Source: Bacteroides sp.
Lineage (GTDB): Bacteria; Bacteroidota; Bacteroidia; Bacteroidales; Muribaculaceae
NCBI GenBank assembly: GCA_014801585.1
Contig: JAAVDX010000014.1
Location: 53,571 to 117,570, forward strand
Direction: 5' to 3'
Length of the DNA: 64,000 nucleotides
Part shown: positions 25,853 through 34,857 of the stretch, piece by piece
Numbering within the stretch: position 1 is the stretch's first letter
How the letters are laid out: every line of letters begins with the position of its first letter
The notes under the pieces: generated by a model
The model's input: only the letters and a program-made list of their open reading frames with translations
Database searches by the model: none
Told to the model about the DNA's origin: nothing
Translations under genes and position numbers: made by a program

Positions 25853-26638
25853 ATGATAAAAGTCAAAGATATAGCTAAAGCGATTGAGGATTTCGCCCCT
25901 AAGAATCTTCAGGAGTCGTATGACAACAGCGGATTACAGGTAGGCGACCCCGAGATGGCGGTCAACGGAGTACTGCTCTGTCTTGACGTGACGGAGGAGA
26001 TACTTGCTGAAGCGCGTCGTCGACAATGCAATATGATCGTCAGCCATCATCCTCTTCTTTTTGCGGGATTGAAGCAGATCGTCGGTCAGACTCCTACTGA
26101 GCGTATCGTTGCCGAGGCTCTGCTCCACAACATCGCTATCTATTCTGCTCACACTAATCTTGATTCTACGCGCGACGGAGTGAGCTATGAGATAGCTCAT
26201 TCGCTGCATATCTCAAACCTACATCCATTGCGCCCGAGCGCACCGGAAGCAGATACGGGATTGGGTATCATCGGTGAAATCTCCCCCACTCCTAAACTGG
26301 AGTTTCTGCGCAAGGTAAAGGAGACACTTAAGATTGAGCATCTCCGCTATTCGGCTCAGTCGCCACAGATTGTGGTGAGAAAGGTTGCCGTCTGCGGAGG
26401 GTCGGGAGCATCCATGATTCGTGAGGCTATGTCTGCAGGCGCAGACGCTCTGCTGACCGGAGACCTGAAATATCATGACTATACATCTTACGGCTATGCT
26501 ATTCTGTTGGCTGACATCGGTCATTATGAAAGCGAACTGTGCACGAAGAAGCTCTTCTCGCGAATCATTCGGGAAGCATGGCCGGAGTGTGTGATATATT
26601 TTGCGGAATCTGAAAGCAATCCCATTGCTTATGTCTGA
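25853..26638 (+). CDS. Nif3-like dinuclear metal centre protein
   Basis: A 261-residue member of the Nif3/YbgI family. Metal ligands are visible in NMIVSHHPLLF (about residues 61-71), YSAHTNLDS (about 101-109) and LADIGHYESE near the C-terminus. This is the short form without the PII-like insertion found in longer members. The family makes toroidal hexamers; a GTP cyclohydrolase-like activity has been claimed for some members, but the general role is unclear. Neighbouring the zinc-ribbon coiled-coil gene is a conserved arrangement in many bacteria. Confidence 0.9.
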   Translation: MIKVKDIAKAIEDFAPKNLQESYDNSGLQVGDPEMAVNGVLLCLDVTEEILAEARRRQCNMIVSHHPLLFAGLKQIVGQTPTERIVAEALLHNIAIYSAHTNLDSTRDGVSYEIAHSLHISNLHPLRPSAPEADTGLGIIGEISPTPKLEFLRKVKETLKIEHLRYSAQSPQIVVRKVAVCGGSGASMIREAMSAGADALLTGDLKYHDYTSYGYAILLADIGHYESELCTKKLFSRIIREAWPECVIYFAESESNPIAYV

Positions 26639-26713
26639 CCTAAATAGTGGCAGACAGAGCACTTCCAACGAGTAAAAATCGAAAGAAAAAATCTGAAATA
26701 CCAAATAAATAAA

Positions 26714-27532
26714 ATGGCAGAAAAGAAATCCGACAAAGAACGTAGCGTCGAGGAGCGTCTTAAATCGCTCTACAAACTTCAGACGCTCCTCTCGGAAATC
26801 GACCGCATCAAATTTCTCCGCGGCGAGCTCCCTAATGAGGTGAAAGACCTTGAGGACGAAATCATCCGTTATCAGACCCGTATCCAGAAGTTTACTGATG
26901 AAATCGCCGAGGCTGAGAATTATTGTGCGGCTAAGGAGCAGGAGATTGCTGACCGCCGGCAGAAGATCGCCCGCTATGAAGACCAAATCAATAACGTGCG
27001 CAATAATCGCGAATATGCCTTCCTTGAGAAGGAGAAAGAGTTCGAGAATCTTGAGATCGAACTTGCAGAGAAAAACATACGCGAGGCTCACGCCAAAATC
27101 GATCAGAAGCATCAGGACATTGAGAAGGCCAAGCAGGATCTCAGCGATCAGGAGCATACTCTTGAGGAGAAGAAACGCGAACTTGAAGAGATCGTCAACG
27201 AGACACGTGCCCAGGAGGAGGAACTTCGTGCTAAAGCTAAGGATCTTGAGACAGAAATCGATCCCTATACTCTTGCAGCCTTCAAGCGTATTCGCAGCAA
27301 TGCACGCAATGGTCTTGGAATCGTCACCGTGCAGCGTTCGGCATGCGGTGGCTGCTTCAATCGTATTCCGCCTCAGCGTCAGCTTGAGATCAAGATGCAT
27401 AAGAAAGTCATCGTATGTGAATATTGCGGTCGTATCATGATCGATGGTGCTTTGGTCGGTATCACTGAACCTACTTCAGAAGCTCCCGCCAAGCCCAAGC
27501 GTACGAGAAAGGCTCCCGTCAAAAAAGCATAA
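26714..27532 (+). CDS. Coiled-coil protein with C4 zinc ribbon (DUF164-like)
   Basis: A 272-residue protein. Residues 10-180 are a long charged coiled coil (heptads of Leu/Ile with Glu/Lys). Residues 200-245 are a zinc ribbon with paired cysteines CGGC and CEYC (zf-RING_7/DUF164 type). The tail is basic (KPKRTRKAPVKKA). It follows the Nif3-like gene by 75 bases, a recurrent pairing whose meaning is not settled. The very strong coiled-coil bias creates a long open frame on the opposite strand. Confidence 0.87.
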   Translation: MAEKKSDKERSVEERLKSLYKLQTLLSEIDRIKFLRGELPNEVKDLEDEIIRYQTRIQKFTDEIAEAENYCAAKEQEIADRRQKIARYEDQINNVRNNREYAFLEKEKEFENLEIELAEKNIREAHAKIDQKHQDIEKAKQDLSDQEHTLEEKKRELEEIVNETRAQEEELRAKAKDLETEIDPYTLAAFKRIRSNARNGLGIVTVQRSACGGCFNRIPPQRQLEIKMHKKVIVCEYCGRIMIDGALVGITEPTSEAPAKPKRTRKAPVKKA

Positions 27533-27565
27533 ACCGAATATCATTCCCTACTTCGAAGGGAACTA

Positions 27566-27605
27566 AAAGTTAAGGGGAGGCTCATTCGGGCCTCCCCTTA
27601 ACTTT
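27566..27605. terminator. Bidirectional terminator between convergent genes
   Basis: A 16-bp perfect inverted repeat (AAAGTTAAGGGGAGGC / GCCTCCCCTTAACTTT) with loop TCATTCGG lies between the zinc-ribbon gene (plus) and the 27.6-kb gene (minus). Both flanks end in A/T runs, so it can stop both transcripts. Confidence 0.85.
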
Positions 27606-27646
27606 ACTGACGAAGGGCATCGATTTTACTGACGAAGGGCGTCGAT
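27603..27646. repeat. 22-bp tandem duplication over a stop codon
   Basis: TTTACTGACGAAGGGC followed by (A/G)TCGAT occurs at 27603-27624 and 27625-27646 with one mismatch. On the minus strand each copy reads IDALRQ-stop, so the true stop and a second relic stop lie in a row. Confidence 0.85.
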
Positions 27647-28042
27647 GCGACGCTGAATCTCATCACGCTCCTTTTCAAGAGCAGCAATTTCGCGTGCGCG
27701 GCGGTTGGCATGATAGTTGCGCAAAGCCTCGCGCGCAGCGTCAAGGCCGGCATACATCACGTCGAAGTCAGAATCAGGCAGATTTTCAATCATGTCGATC
27801 AGCGTCGGCAGACTCTGTATGTGCTTGATCACTTCGGCGGAGGTCAAGCCCTGCGGAACGTTGGTCTTTCCTTTACGCTTCGCACCTTTCTTCTCATCCT
27901 TGCGATATTTCCAAGCCATAATGGCCGCATACTGTTTATCGAGAGGACGCGAAAGGAATTCATTGCTCTTCTCCTCACTCTTCCCTTCAAGATATTCGGA
28001 AAGGTATTTCATTACGGTCTCTTCTCTTTTATTTACTGACAT
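27626..28042 (-). CDS. Conserved hypothetical protein with C-terminal coiled coil
   Basis: A 138-residue, highly charged soluble protein that I do not recognise by family. It contains RPLDKQYAAIMAWKYRKDEK near residue 32, a Lys/Arg-rich linker, then a helical part and a C-terminal coiled coil (ALEKERDEIQRRIDALRQ). No signal peptide or membrane segment. The Lys-rich part suggests nucleic-acid binding, which is only a guess. The 28043-28258 interval beyond its start holds no gene; queF begins in the opposite direction. Confidence 0.65.
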   Translation of the reverse strand: MSVNKREETVMKYLSEYLEGKSEEKSNEFLSRPLDKQYAAIMAWKYRKDEKKGAKRKGKTNVPQGLTSAEVIKHIQSLPTLIDMIENLPDSDFDVMYAGLDAAREALRNYHANRRAREIAALEKERDEIQRRIDALRQ

Positions 28043-28258
28043 TTCGAGGTAAATTTTTGTGTTTCGTAGATTTTATACCACGAAGTTACAAAAAATTTTG
28101 ATTCTCTCCAAAGATACTCACTTCATACACTATCAAACGCCCCGATTGCGTTTATTTATCAAAGACCTTTCTGATCGACTCTTACTTTTCGGACTATCTG
28201 ATAGCGGTCGAAAGTTAGGCTAAGTTAAAAAATCGATTAACAAACATACGTCAGAATC

Positions 28259-28753
28259 ATGCGCAACGACGAAGAACTCTGCGGTCTCTCGCTCCTTGGC
28301 AATCAGGGAGTGAAATACCCTCAGGATTATGATCCGGCTCTGCTGGAGACTTTCGAGAATAAACATCCCGACAATGAATATGTTGTCACATTCGATTGTC
28401 CGGAATTTACGACTCTTTGCCCCAAGACCGGCCAACCGGATTTCGGACATATCTATATCTCTTATATTCCCCGCACAAAGATGGTGGAAAGCAAGAGTCT
28501 TAAGCTTTATCTCTTCTCCTTCCGCAATCACGGAGACTTTCATGAGGATTGCGTCAATATCATTATGAAGGATCTCTGGAATCTGATGGATCCGAAGTAT
28601 ATCGAGGTAAGAGGACTCTTCATGCCTCGCGGAGGTATCAGCATTTTCCCCTTTGCGAATAAAGGAGATGCCGAACATCAGGATCTCGAAAAGGCTCGTT
28701 GTATGGCAGCCTTCGCGGAGAACACTAAGGCTTATCAACTTCGTACGCTCTAA
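28259..28753 (+). CDS. queF: NADPH-dependent 7-cyano-7-deazaguanine reductase
   Basis: Reduces preQ0 to preQ1 in queuosine biosynthesis. The protein has 164 residues, the unimodular form. The catalytic Cys is in [16 protein letters not shown], followed by the QueF motif region [20 protein letters not shown] and the C-terminal RGGISIFPF. No preQ1 riboswitch-like fold was recognised in the 215 bases upstream. queC begins 17 bases after the stop, so the pair is one operon. Confidence 0.95.
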   Translation: MRNDEELCGLSLLGNQGVKYPQDYDPALLETFENKHPDNEYVVTFDCPEFTTLCPKTGQPDFGHIYISYIPRTKMVESKSLKLYLFSFRNHGDFHEDCVNIIMKDLWNLMDPKYIEVRGLFMPRGGISIFPFANKGDAEHQDLEKARCMAAFAENTKAYQLRTL

Positions 28754-28770
28754 ATACCTCACATCAAGAT

Positions 28771-29427
28771 ATGGAAAAAGATTGTGTAGCCGTAATATCC
28801 GGCGGCATGGATTCCGTCACTCTGCTTCATGAATTTAAGGATCGCATCGCATTGGCGGTAACATTCGATTACGGATCAAACCATAATGCCCGCGAAATAG
28901 AGTGCGCACGGAAGAATTGTGAGATTCTCGGTATAGAGCACCTCGTCATTCCTTTGATGTTTATGGGAGAATACTTTGAGAGTTCGCTTCTTTCGGGAGC
29001 GGATGCTATTCCGGAGGGTCATTATGCAGATGAGAATATGAAGAGCACGGTAGTGCCCTTCCGCAATGGCATCATGCTGAGTGTGGCATGCGGATTGGCT
29101 GAAAGCCGCGGATTGAAATGCGTAGCCCTTGCCAATCATGGAGGCGACCATGCTATTTATCCGGATTGCCGCCAAGGTTTTGTCGACGCAATGAGTAGGG
29201 CGATGGAAGAGGGCACATACGATCACGTTACTATTTTCGCTCCTTATACCAATATCACCAAGACTGATATAGCGCGTCATGGCAAAGAGCTGGGGATAGA
29301 TTACTCTCTGACCTACAGCTGCTATAAAGGAGGAGAAAAACATTGCGGACGTTGTGGGACATGCGTAGAGCGTCGGGAAGCGATGGCTGAAGCCGGAATC
29401 CAGGACCCTACCCTCTACGAGTCATAA
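28771..29427 (+). CDS. queC: 7-cyano-7-deazaguanine synthase
   Basis: ATP-dependent ligase that turns 7-carboxy-7-deazaguanine and ammonia into preQ0. 218 residues, with the PP-loop SGGMDSVTLLHEF near the N-terminus and a zinc site formed by SCYKGGEKHCGRCGTCVERR at the C-terminus. FRNGIMLSVACGLAE is also family-typical. It works directly after QueE and before QueF. Confidence 0.96.
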   Translation: MEKDCVAVISGGMDSVTLLHEFKDRIALAVTFDYGSNHNAREIECARKNCEILGIEHLVIPLMFMGEYFESSLLSGADAIPEGHYADENMKSTVVPFRNGIMLSVACGLAESRGLKCVALANHGGDHAIYPDCRQGFVDAMSRAMEEGTYDHVTIFAPYTNITKTDIARHGKELGIDYSLTYSCYKGGEKHCGRCGTCVERREAMAEAGIQDPTLYES

Positions 29428-29453
29428 GAATTCTTGCTTTTAAAGTAGCAAGC

Positions 29454-29476
29454 AATAAATAAGTAATAAGTTATAA
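29454..29476 (+). repeat. Degenerate AAGTAAT heptads downstream of queC
   Basis: AATAAAT, AAGTAAT, AAGTTAT in a row, preceded by a weak hairpin (TTGCT / AGCAA). The sequence after it (GTTGAAGTTGCGAAACTT) resembles that next to the queE heptads. Confidence 0.5.
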
Positions 29477-29524
29477 GATCTGTTTCGAATGTTGAAGTTG
29501 CGAAACTTAAATTATTAATTAATA

Positions 29525-29558
29525 GCCCCCGATAATCCGGAAGTTGATTATCGGGGGC
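29525..29558. terminator. Terminator between queC and the convergent cargo gene
   Basis: A 13-bp perfect inverted repeat (GCCCCCGATAATC / GATTATCGGGGGC) with an eight-base loop. The minus-strand side is followed by an AT-rich run; the plus-strand side by CTCTTATTC. The stem sequence resembles the terminator at 4306. Confidence 0.75.
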
Positions 29559-29624
29559 CTCTTATTCTAACTCGAGATTTTCACTCTCGGAATTATATCA
29601 TATTTTCAAATATCTGTCGCGGGA

Positions 29625-31400
29625 TTATTTTACGAGTACTTTTGTAGCTTTCTTGCCCTTACACACGATGTAGAGACCGGGCTGGAGAGCGTTGACATCA
29701 GCAATACGTCCGTCGAGAGTGAAGTAGACTGTCTCAGCTTCAGAGTCTTCTTCATTTATGCTGTCGATGCCAACTGTGCCGCCAACATGAACTTTTAACG
29801 TCTGCTCCTCATTGAAGTATTCGCCATAGGAGGTCTGTAGGAAGGTGCCGGCAGGAATATTAACTTCATAGTCGCCGGAAGCGCTGAAGACCTTCCCGAA
29901 GTCAATACGCATATATTTATCACCGGTAGAAGGGAGTGAGATGGCGGAAGAATTGAGAGAGCCAACCTGCTCGCCATTCAGCGTCACTGTGATATCCTTG
30001 GACGTAGACGAATGGATCATCTTGAAGGGATAATAGATCTCTAAGCCGGAGAAAGACTGGCCTTCGGTGAGATTAAGGTCGGTCTGCGATTTGCCGTCAG
30101 CGATTACATAAACATCAGAGAACAGACATCCATCCTTGCCAATAACACCGTAACCGGGGAAAGTCAGGGATGACATATTTAAGAATACTCGGGTATTGAA
30201 GGACACACAGTAATAACCGGTCTCCATGCGCTCGGGATTGTTGTCGTAGGCGAGTGCGGAAGTCGGATCGGCCATTGTAAGTGTAATAGTGCGTGCTTCG
30301 GTATCGATTGCTGTCACTTTGAGAGTACCGAAGTTGTAGCCGGTATATGCGAGTCTGGAATCAGCAGTATTACCGGTCTGCTTAAGATATGCACCGGCAT
30401 AGCCGAGCGTAAGACGTCCGTCGAGAGAAACGTTGGAGGGATATGACACTATAAATTCACGGACATCGGACGGAATCAGGCCGTCGACAGGATAGGGAGA
30501 GATTGAGAAACCATCGGCACCGACTGTGCGCACGTCATATTTTTCGAAACGTAGAGCCGGATTGTAAGAGGTTTTGCCGCTATAACTGAATTTCAGGGCA
30601 TTCTTAGGAATCGTAATATAATACCATTCACGATTTATGCTTCCGGTAAGAGTTGCGATCGCATCCGGAGTAGCTGCTTTGAGAGTAACTACGCTACCAT
30701 TATATGAAGCTTTATATTCTGTCACACGAGTGGAAGAAGCCGTCATTGTATCATACTTATAGAGAGCTATGGGGACGATAGCATTTCCGGCGGCGACTGA
30801 TGTGCCCGATTCGAAAGTCAAGGTGATAGTCTCAAGGTCAGAGGGTTCACACATTCCGACCGTGGGAGAAACTGCAAAGTCAGGCATCTCTACAATGGTG
30901 AATGAAAGCTCCCAGGCTGCATTCAGGGTGGTGACAGGTTCGGTCTCTTCATCTCCTCCACCTGAATCACCGCCGAGTACTCCGGTCTCCTGTCCCATCT
31001 CGACCATTCCGGCCGGGATAGAAACTGTGTATAAACCGGGGGTGTTAAGCAGACCTGTGTGAATGATAAGTTCATTGGGATCGGTCGCACTCAGGCTTAC
31101 TTTTGATTCGTCGGCAATGCTGAGCGACATAAGAGGTTCGCTATTGAAGGAGACTTCGATGGTGCCGGTACGGTTGATCTTCTCGATTCCGATCATTCCT
31201 CCACCGGGAATGGTGATTGAGATGTCGGCAACCCCCACGGAGGAGGCGACTTCGCTGTAGTTGCCCGGCACGGATGATGAAGGGAGCACATACTTAGTGT
31301 CAGCTGCCTGCATGGCGAAGGTTGCCGCCAGACAAAGAGTAACAGCTACTCCCGCCCTATACAGAGAGGCGAACGAGTGTGAAGTAAAGTTGTTAAACAT
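29625..31400 (-). CDS. Secreted beta-rich protein with T9SS-like C-terminal tail
   Basis: A 591-residue exported protein of unknown function. The signal peptide (GVAVTLCLAATFAMQAADT) ends near residue 33. The mature chain is almost all beta-strand pattern with repeated Ig-like or adhesin-like units (for example TLTFESG, TITLTMADP, ITVTLNGEQVG). An acidic Gly-rich linker (GGDSGGGDEETEP) sits near residue 145. The end, AETVYFTLDGRIADVNALQP followed by GLYIVCKGKKATKVLVK, fits a short T9SS sorting domain. It is probably a surface protein exported by the T9SS encoded in this window. It interrupts the queuosine genes. Confidence 0.72.
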   Translation of the reverse strand: MFNNFTSHSFASLYRAGVAVTLCLAATFAMQAADTKYVLPSSSVPGNYSEVASSVGVADISITIPGGGMIGIEKINRTGTIEVSFNSEPLMSLSIADESKVSLSATDPNELIIHTGLLNTPGLYTVSIPAGMVEMGQETGVLGGDSGGGDEETEPVTTLNAAWELSFTIVEMPDFAVSPTVGMCEPSDLETITLTFESGTSVAAGNAIVPIALYKYDTMTASSTRVTEYKASYNGSVVTLKAATPDAIATLTGSINREWYYITIPKNALKFSYSGKTSYNPALRFEKYDVRTVGADGFSISPYPVDGLIPSDVREFIVSYPSNVSLDGRLTLGYAGAYLKQTGNTADSRLAYTGYNFGTLKVTAIDTEARTITLTMADPTSALAYDNNPERMETGYYCVSFNTRVFLNMSSLTFPGYGVIGKDGCLFSDVYVIADGKSQTDLNLTEGQSFSGLEIYYPFKMIHSSTSKDITVTLNGEQVGSLNSSAISLPSTGDKYMRIDFGKVFSASGDYEVNIPAGTFLQTSYGEYFNEEQTLKVHVGGTVGIDSINEEDSEAETVYFTLDGRIADVNALQPGLYIVCKGKKATKVLVK

Positions 31401-31479
31401 AGTTTGTAGTTGGATTTGTTGGTTGATAGTTTGGAATAGAGACTAACGATTGAAATAATATCTAAACGCTTATCCGCTG

Positions 31480-31510
31480 CAAAGTTAGTGATTAAATTTA
31501 ATAATACAAA
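31480..31510 (-). promoter_or_regulatory. Promoter for the T9SS-type cargo gene
   Basis: On the minus strand TTTG (plus 31507-31510), 19 bases, TAACTTTG (plus 31480-31487): full consensus. The leader would be about 75 bases. Confidence 0.75.
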
Positions 31511-31622
31511 TATTTTGCAACAATTTCCAAACTTTTTTATTACACTACAATCCTGACTACCTTTTTTATCCCCTTATCCCCTATTTAGTAAATTGTTAAA
31601 GCCTATGAAGAGCACCGGAATT

Positions 31623-32222
31623 TCATCGGATGCCGAGATAGCGATGGAGTTGGGCGGAAAGCACCCATCGAGGATCGGCTTTAACACAATTTATTGTGGC
31701 CTCTATATTGCGGCGGCGTTCTTCGGGACCGGATACATAGCATGGCTGCAGATACATCTTCGTAGTCTCATCACATTGGGGAAGGTCGAAATAATTCCCT
31801 AAATCCTGCCCGATATAGACAACCTTTATTTCGTTGGCCCGCTGCAGACGGAGGTCGTCGCCGCCCGGTGCCATTCCAAATTTGGGCGACATTGTGATCC
31901 AATCAATATTGTCGTCGACGGGATTGGTGCCGTTGGTCTCCATTGCGAGGTATTTACCGGCGGCATGAAGTGCTTCTACGAGATGCCTATCGACAAACAG
32001 CGATGGTTCGCCACCGGTCAGTATGACCAAGGGGGCACGATTGCGACTGACCTCCGCTACAATCTCATCTACCGTCATTGGAGTAGCAGAGAAATGGTCA
32101 GTGTCACAAAAAGGGCATTTCAGATTGCAGCCTGAGAACCGGACGAAGGTTGCGGCCTGTCCGGAGTGGGCACCCTCACCTTGAAGGGAATAGAAAATTT
32201 CGTTGATCGGATACGTCTTCAT
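31623..32222 (-). CDS. queE: 7-carboxy-7-deazaguanine synthase
   Basis: Radical SAM enzyme that converts 6-carboxytetrahydropterin to the 7-deazaguanine core. 199 residues from MKTYPINEIFYSLQGEG; eight extra upstream codons are not family-like and abut a palindrome. The cluster motif is CNLKCPFCDTD (CX3CX2C). Also seen: VILTGGEPSL and a C-terminal QLHRYLGIR. It lies 163 bases downstream of queD on the same strand, with a 36-bp palindrome and heptad repeats between them. Confidence 0.95.
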   Translation of the reverse strand: MKTYPINEIFYSLQGEGAHSGQAATFVRFSGCNLKCPFCDTDHFSATPMTVDEIVAEVSRNRAPLVILTGGEPSLFVDRHLVEALHAAGKYLAMETNGTNPVDDNIDWITMSPKFGMAPGGDDLRLQRANEIKVVYIGQDLGNYFDLPQCDETTKMYLQPCYVSGPEERRRNIEATINCVKADPRWVLSAQLHRYLGIR

Positions 32223-32232
32223 AATTATCTTA

Positions 32233-32282
32233 TTTAAGCTTCGCAAGTTGCAACTTGCGAAGCTTAAAAAGTAATAAGTAAT
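32233..32282. repeat. 36-bp perfect palindrome plus two AAGTAAT heptads upstream of queE
   Basis: Positions 32233-32268 form a perfect palindrome with 18-bp arms and no spacer (centre TTG|CAA). Two AAGTAAT units follow on the plus strand (32269-32282). It sits 10 bases upstream of the queE start, in the queD-queE intergenic region. Confidence 0.85.
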
Positions 32283-32385
32283 AAAGATTGCTTCGTAGGT
32301 TGAACTTGAGACTTGAAGGAGTTGAAATAGAATCTGAGAGTCAAATCACACTTATGCGACTATTTAGAGCTGATTGAGGGTCAGT

Positions 32386-32718
32386 TCAGTCGCGCTCGTA
32401 GATTGCCACGTTGCCTTCACTTTCCTGCACTTCGCAACGCCAGGCGTTTTCGACATTATCCACTACCCAGCGAGCGATATTCTCAGCGGTAGGATTGAAT
32501 GGGAGCACGTCATTAAGCACGGCATGATCGAGCAGGTCATGGATCTGCTGCTTCACGTGAGTGAAGTCAGTCACCATTCCGTCGCTATTGAGTTCGCGTG
32601 ACCGACATTCTACTGTTATAATCCAATTATGGCCGTGGAGAGAAGTGCATTTGCTTTCGTAAGATAGAGAAAGCCGATGAGCGGCTGATATTTCGAGACG
32701 TTTCTTTACGTAGTACAT
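32386..32718 (-). CDS. queD: 6-carboxy-5,6,7,8-tetrahydropterin synthase
   Basis: First committed queuosine enzyme, acting on dihydroneopterin triphosphate. 110 residues with zinc ligands in SAAHRLS and LHGHNW, catalytic Cys in KCTSLHGHN, and the DHAVLND and PTAENIARWV motifs. It starts 11 bases after the LptF/G stop, so it is transcribed with that gene, followed by queE. Confidence 0.95.
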   Translation of the reverse strand: MYYVKKRLEISAAHRLSLSYESKCTSLHGHNWIITVECRSRELNSDGMVTDFTHVKQQIHDLLDHAVLNDVLPFNPTAENIARWVVDNVENAWRCEVQESEGNVAIYERD

Positions 32719-32729
32719 GTTTTTGCGAA

Positions 32730-34853
32730 TTATTTAGATTCAGTTTCTGAGGAGATAGCGGACTGAGGATTATCTTCTGCGACAGATATTCCGAGAGGGT
32801 CATTATCGTCAGATGATTCGGTGGTAGAGGGAGATTCGACAGCCTCCGATAAATCCGGAACCAGACGAGAGATAATCAGTCGACAACGCTCTGAAATCAG
32901 TCGGCAGTCGGTAAGCAGATCCCGGCGCGCCTGCAGACCTGCGAGATATATCGGCAGACCGATAGGGAAAAGGATTGTCATTACACGTCCAAGCCAAGCC
33001 TTACGGGAAGGACGGTAGACCCAGACGTTGCGCAACACCGGGAAGTCGCCGAGAAGCCCTACAATCTGCGGGTCGCGACAGTCGGTAAGATATTCTACTG
33101 TAGATTCGAGCCTATCGGAGAGAGCCTTGATAGCCGAAGTGTCGAATCCTTTCATCCAATATGCGCTATATCCCGGTCGGCGCGAATAGCGCTTAGCCAA
33201 TGCGGTGGCTGACGCTGACAAGGCGCGTAATTTATCGACGGAATCTTCAATTGTGATATCATTGATAATTACCTCCTTCGAAGCTACGCTACGCGACTGA
33301 CGCGCACCTACGAGCCGGCGCAGGAAGGCCACATATCTGTCTTTATCAAATACGGCAGAATCGTTCATAGCCTTCCACGTCACATAGACTCCCAACGGAG
33401 CCAATATAAACGTAGACAGCCACATACCGATCCATACTTCAATCTTGCCGTCGCGGGCCATTTTATAACCCGTGTTATCGATAATGTAATATACGACGAA
33501 GAGCAATACCGAAATCACCAACGGCGTGCCTAAACCTCCTTTACGAATAATCGCACCCAAGGGTGCTCCTATGAAGAAGAAGATTATACAAGCTACTGAG
33601 AGGGTGAATTTCTTAATCAGCTCGATATCATTGCGCCGCAGGATTCTTTTCTCGTCATCCATCATCTGGGCACGGAAGGTCATCACGTCGCGCCGACGAT
33701 CGAGCAGACTAAGCGCCGTTGCGTATATTTCTGCCTGCGCAGGATCGGGGAGACGGCCGATGAGGGTATCAATATCTATGGGTTTTACTTTTGAGAGAGT
33801 CTTCTCGAGGTCGCCTGACAATTGAAATTTCCGACCTTCTCCGGATGGCATATCGACTCTATGCGCACCCCCTGAGATTTCAACCTGCTGAGGAACTCCT
33901 CCGGCGGATTCATTTCCGGCCTTATAGACTATCCGGGCACTCCTAACGGCTAAAAGTTCGGACTCGACTACCGCCGGCATATTCTCAATCCCTATCGAGT
34001 CAATCCTATGAGAAATAGAATCCATAGCGATCTGAAGCTCCCGTATGTTCTTACCGACGTATTGCTTTCTCATGCCGTCTTCATCCAATCGGTTGAAATT
34101 GGCATCGAAGGGTATCAACACCTGCTTATCGAGGAATGTCTCGCGACGGAAAGGAGTGTTCATTCCGTTCTGCCGATTATTCTGATCGCGGAGATTCTCA
34201 AACTGTTCGCCCTGATAGAGATGCAGGTAGAGATAGCGATTGTCGGGAGTAAAGGCAAGGCGTGCGGAGTCGGAGGTGATGATGGTAGCGTTGTCGCCGC
34301 CGTTGCTGACGTCGTAGATCATCACTCCGCGCAACATTCCGGTCACCTTATCCTTATCTTTGACGTAGAGATTAAAGCCGGGAATCTGATCATAGAAGAC
34401 ATCCTCCGGAATCTCGAGTTCGGGCGATTTCTGACGCATAGAAAAAAGAAGGGTCCACATCTTCACCTGAGCCTTGGGGAGGACATCATTCTGGAAGAAA
34501 AAAGCACCGACGGCGATGATTCCGACCGTCACAATCAGCGGAGCCATCACTCTTACAAGAGAGATGCCCGAAGCCTTCATGGCTGTCAGTTCAAACTTCT
34601 CACCGAGATTACCGAAAGTCATCAGACTGGCGAGAAGAATTGCCAGAGGCAAAGCCATAGGCACCATAGAGACAGCAGCATAAAAGAAAAGCTCGCCAAG
34701 CACATCCATGCCCAGCCCTTTGCCTACAAGATCATCTATATATTTCCACAGGAACTGCATCAATACGATGAAGAGCACGATGAAAAAAGTCATCGCGAAT
34801 AGCGGAAGAAAGGTCTTCAGCATGAACCCGTGGAGTCGCTTTATCAGTATCAC
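32730..34853 (-). CDS. LptF/LptG family lipopolysaccharide export permease
   Basis: Inner membrane permease of the Lpt system that extracts LPS for transport to the outer membrane. 707 residues. N-terminal membrane helices (PLFAMTFFIVLFIVLMQFLW and MVPMALPLAILLASLMTFGN) frame a periplasmic beta-jellyroll of about 230 residues, then helices around 420-500 follow (FFFIGAPLGAIIRKGGLGTP). The C-terminal 200 residues are an extension with one or two more hydrophobic segments and an acidic Ser-rich end, longer than proteobacterial LptF/G (about 360). The start is GTG at 34853; the -7 box ends only four bases upstream, so translation may be leaderless or begin at M11 (34823). The partner LptF/G and LptB lie elsewhere. 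Confidence 0.88.
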   Translation of the reverse strand: MILIKRLHGFMLKTFLPLFAMTFFIVLFIVLMQFLWKYIDDLVGKGLGMDVLGELFFYAAVSMVPMALPLAILLASLMTFGNLGEKFELTAMKASGISLVRVMAPLIVTVGIIAVGAFFFQNDVLPKAQVKMWTLLFSMRQKSPELEIPEDVFYDQIPGFNLYVKDKDKVTGMLRGVMIYDVSNGGDNATIITSDSARLAFTPDNRYLYLHLYQGEQFENLRDQNNRQNGMNTPFRRETFLDKQVLIPFDANFNRLDEDGMRKQYVGKNIRELQIAMDSISHRIDSIGIENMPAVVESELLAVRSARIVYKAGNESAGGVPQQVEISGGAHRVDMPSGEGRKFQLSGDLEKTLSKVKPIDIDTLIGRLPDPAQAEIYATALSLLDRRRDVMTFRAQMMDDEKRILRRNDIELIKKFTLSVACIIFFFIGAPLGAIIRKGGLGTPLVISVLLFVVYYIIDNTGYKMARDGKIEVWIGMWLSTFILAPLGVYVTWKAMNDSAVFDKDRYVAFLRRLVGARQSRSVASKEVIINDITIEDSVDKLRALSASATALAKRYSRRPGYSAYWMKGFDTSAIKALSDRLESTVEYLTDCRDPQIVGLLGDFPVLRNVWVYRPSRKAWLGRVMTILFPIGLPIYLAGLQARRDLLTDCRLISERCRLIISRLVPDLSEAVESPSTTESSDDNDPLGISVAEDNPQSAISSETESK

Positions 34854-34857
34854 ACTA

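Noticed and set aside
26219-27400. 393-codon open frame on the minus strand
   Set aside because: It is antisense to the Nif3-like and coiled-coil zinc-ribbon genes, both well supported by motifs. The Glu/Lys-biased coiled coil produces a hydrophobic Leu/Phe-rich antisense reading without family features.
28043-28258. preQ1 riboswitch upstream of queF-queC
   Set aside because: I found neither the short hairpin with the A-rich tail nor a covering Shine-Dalgarno arrangement typical of preQ1 aptamers.
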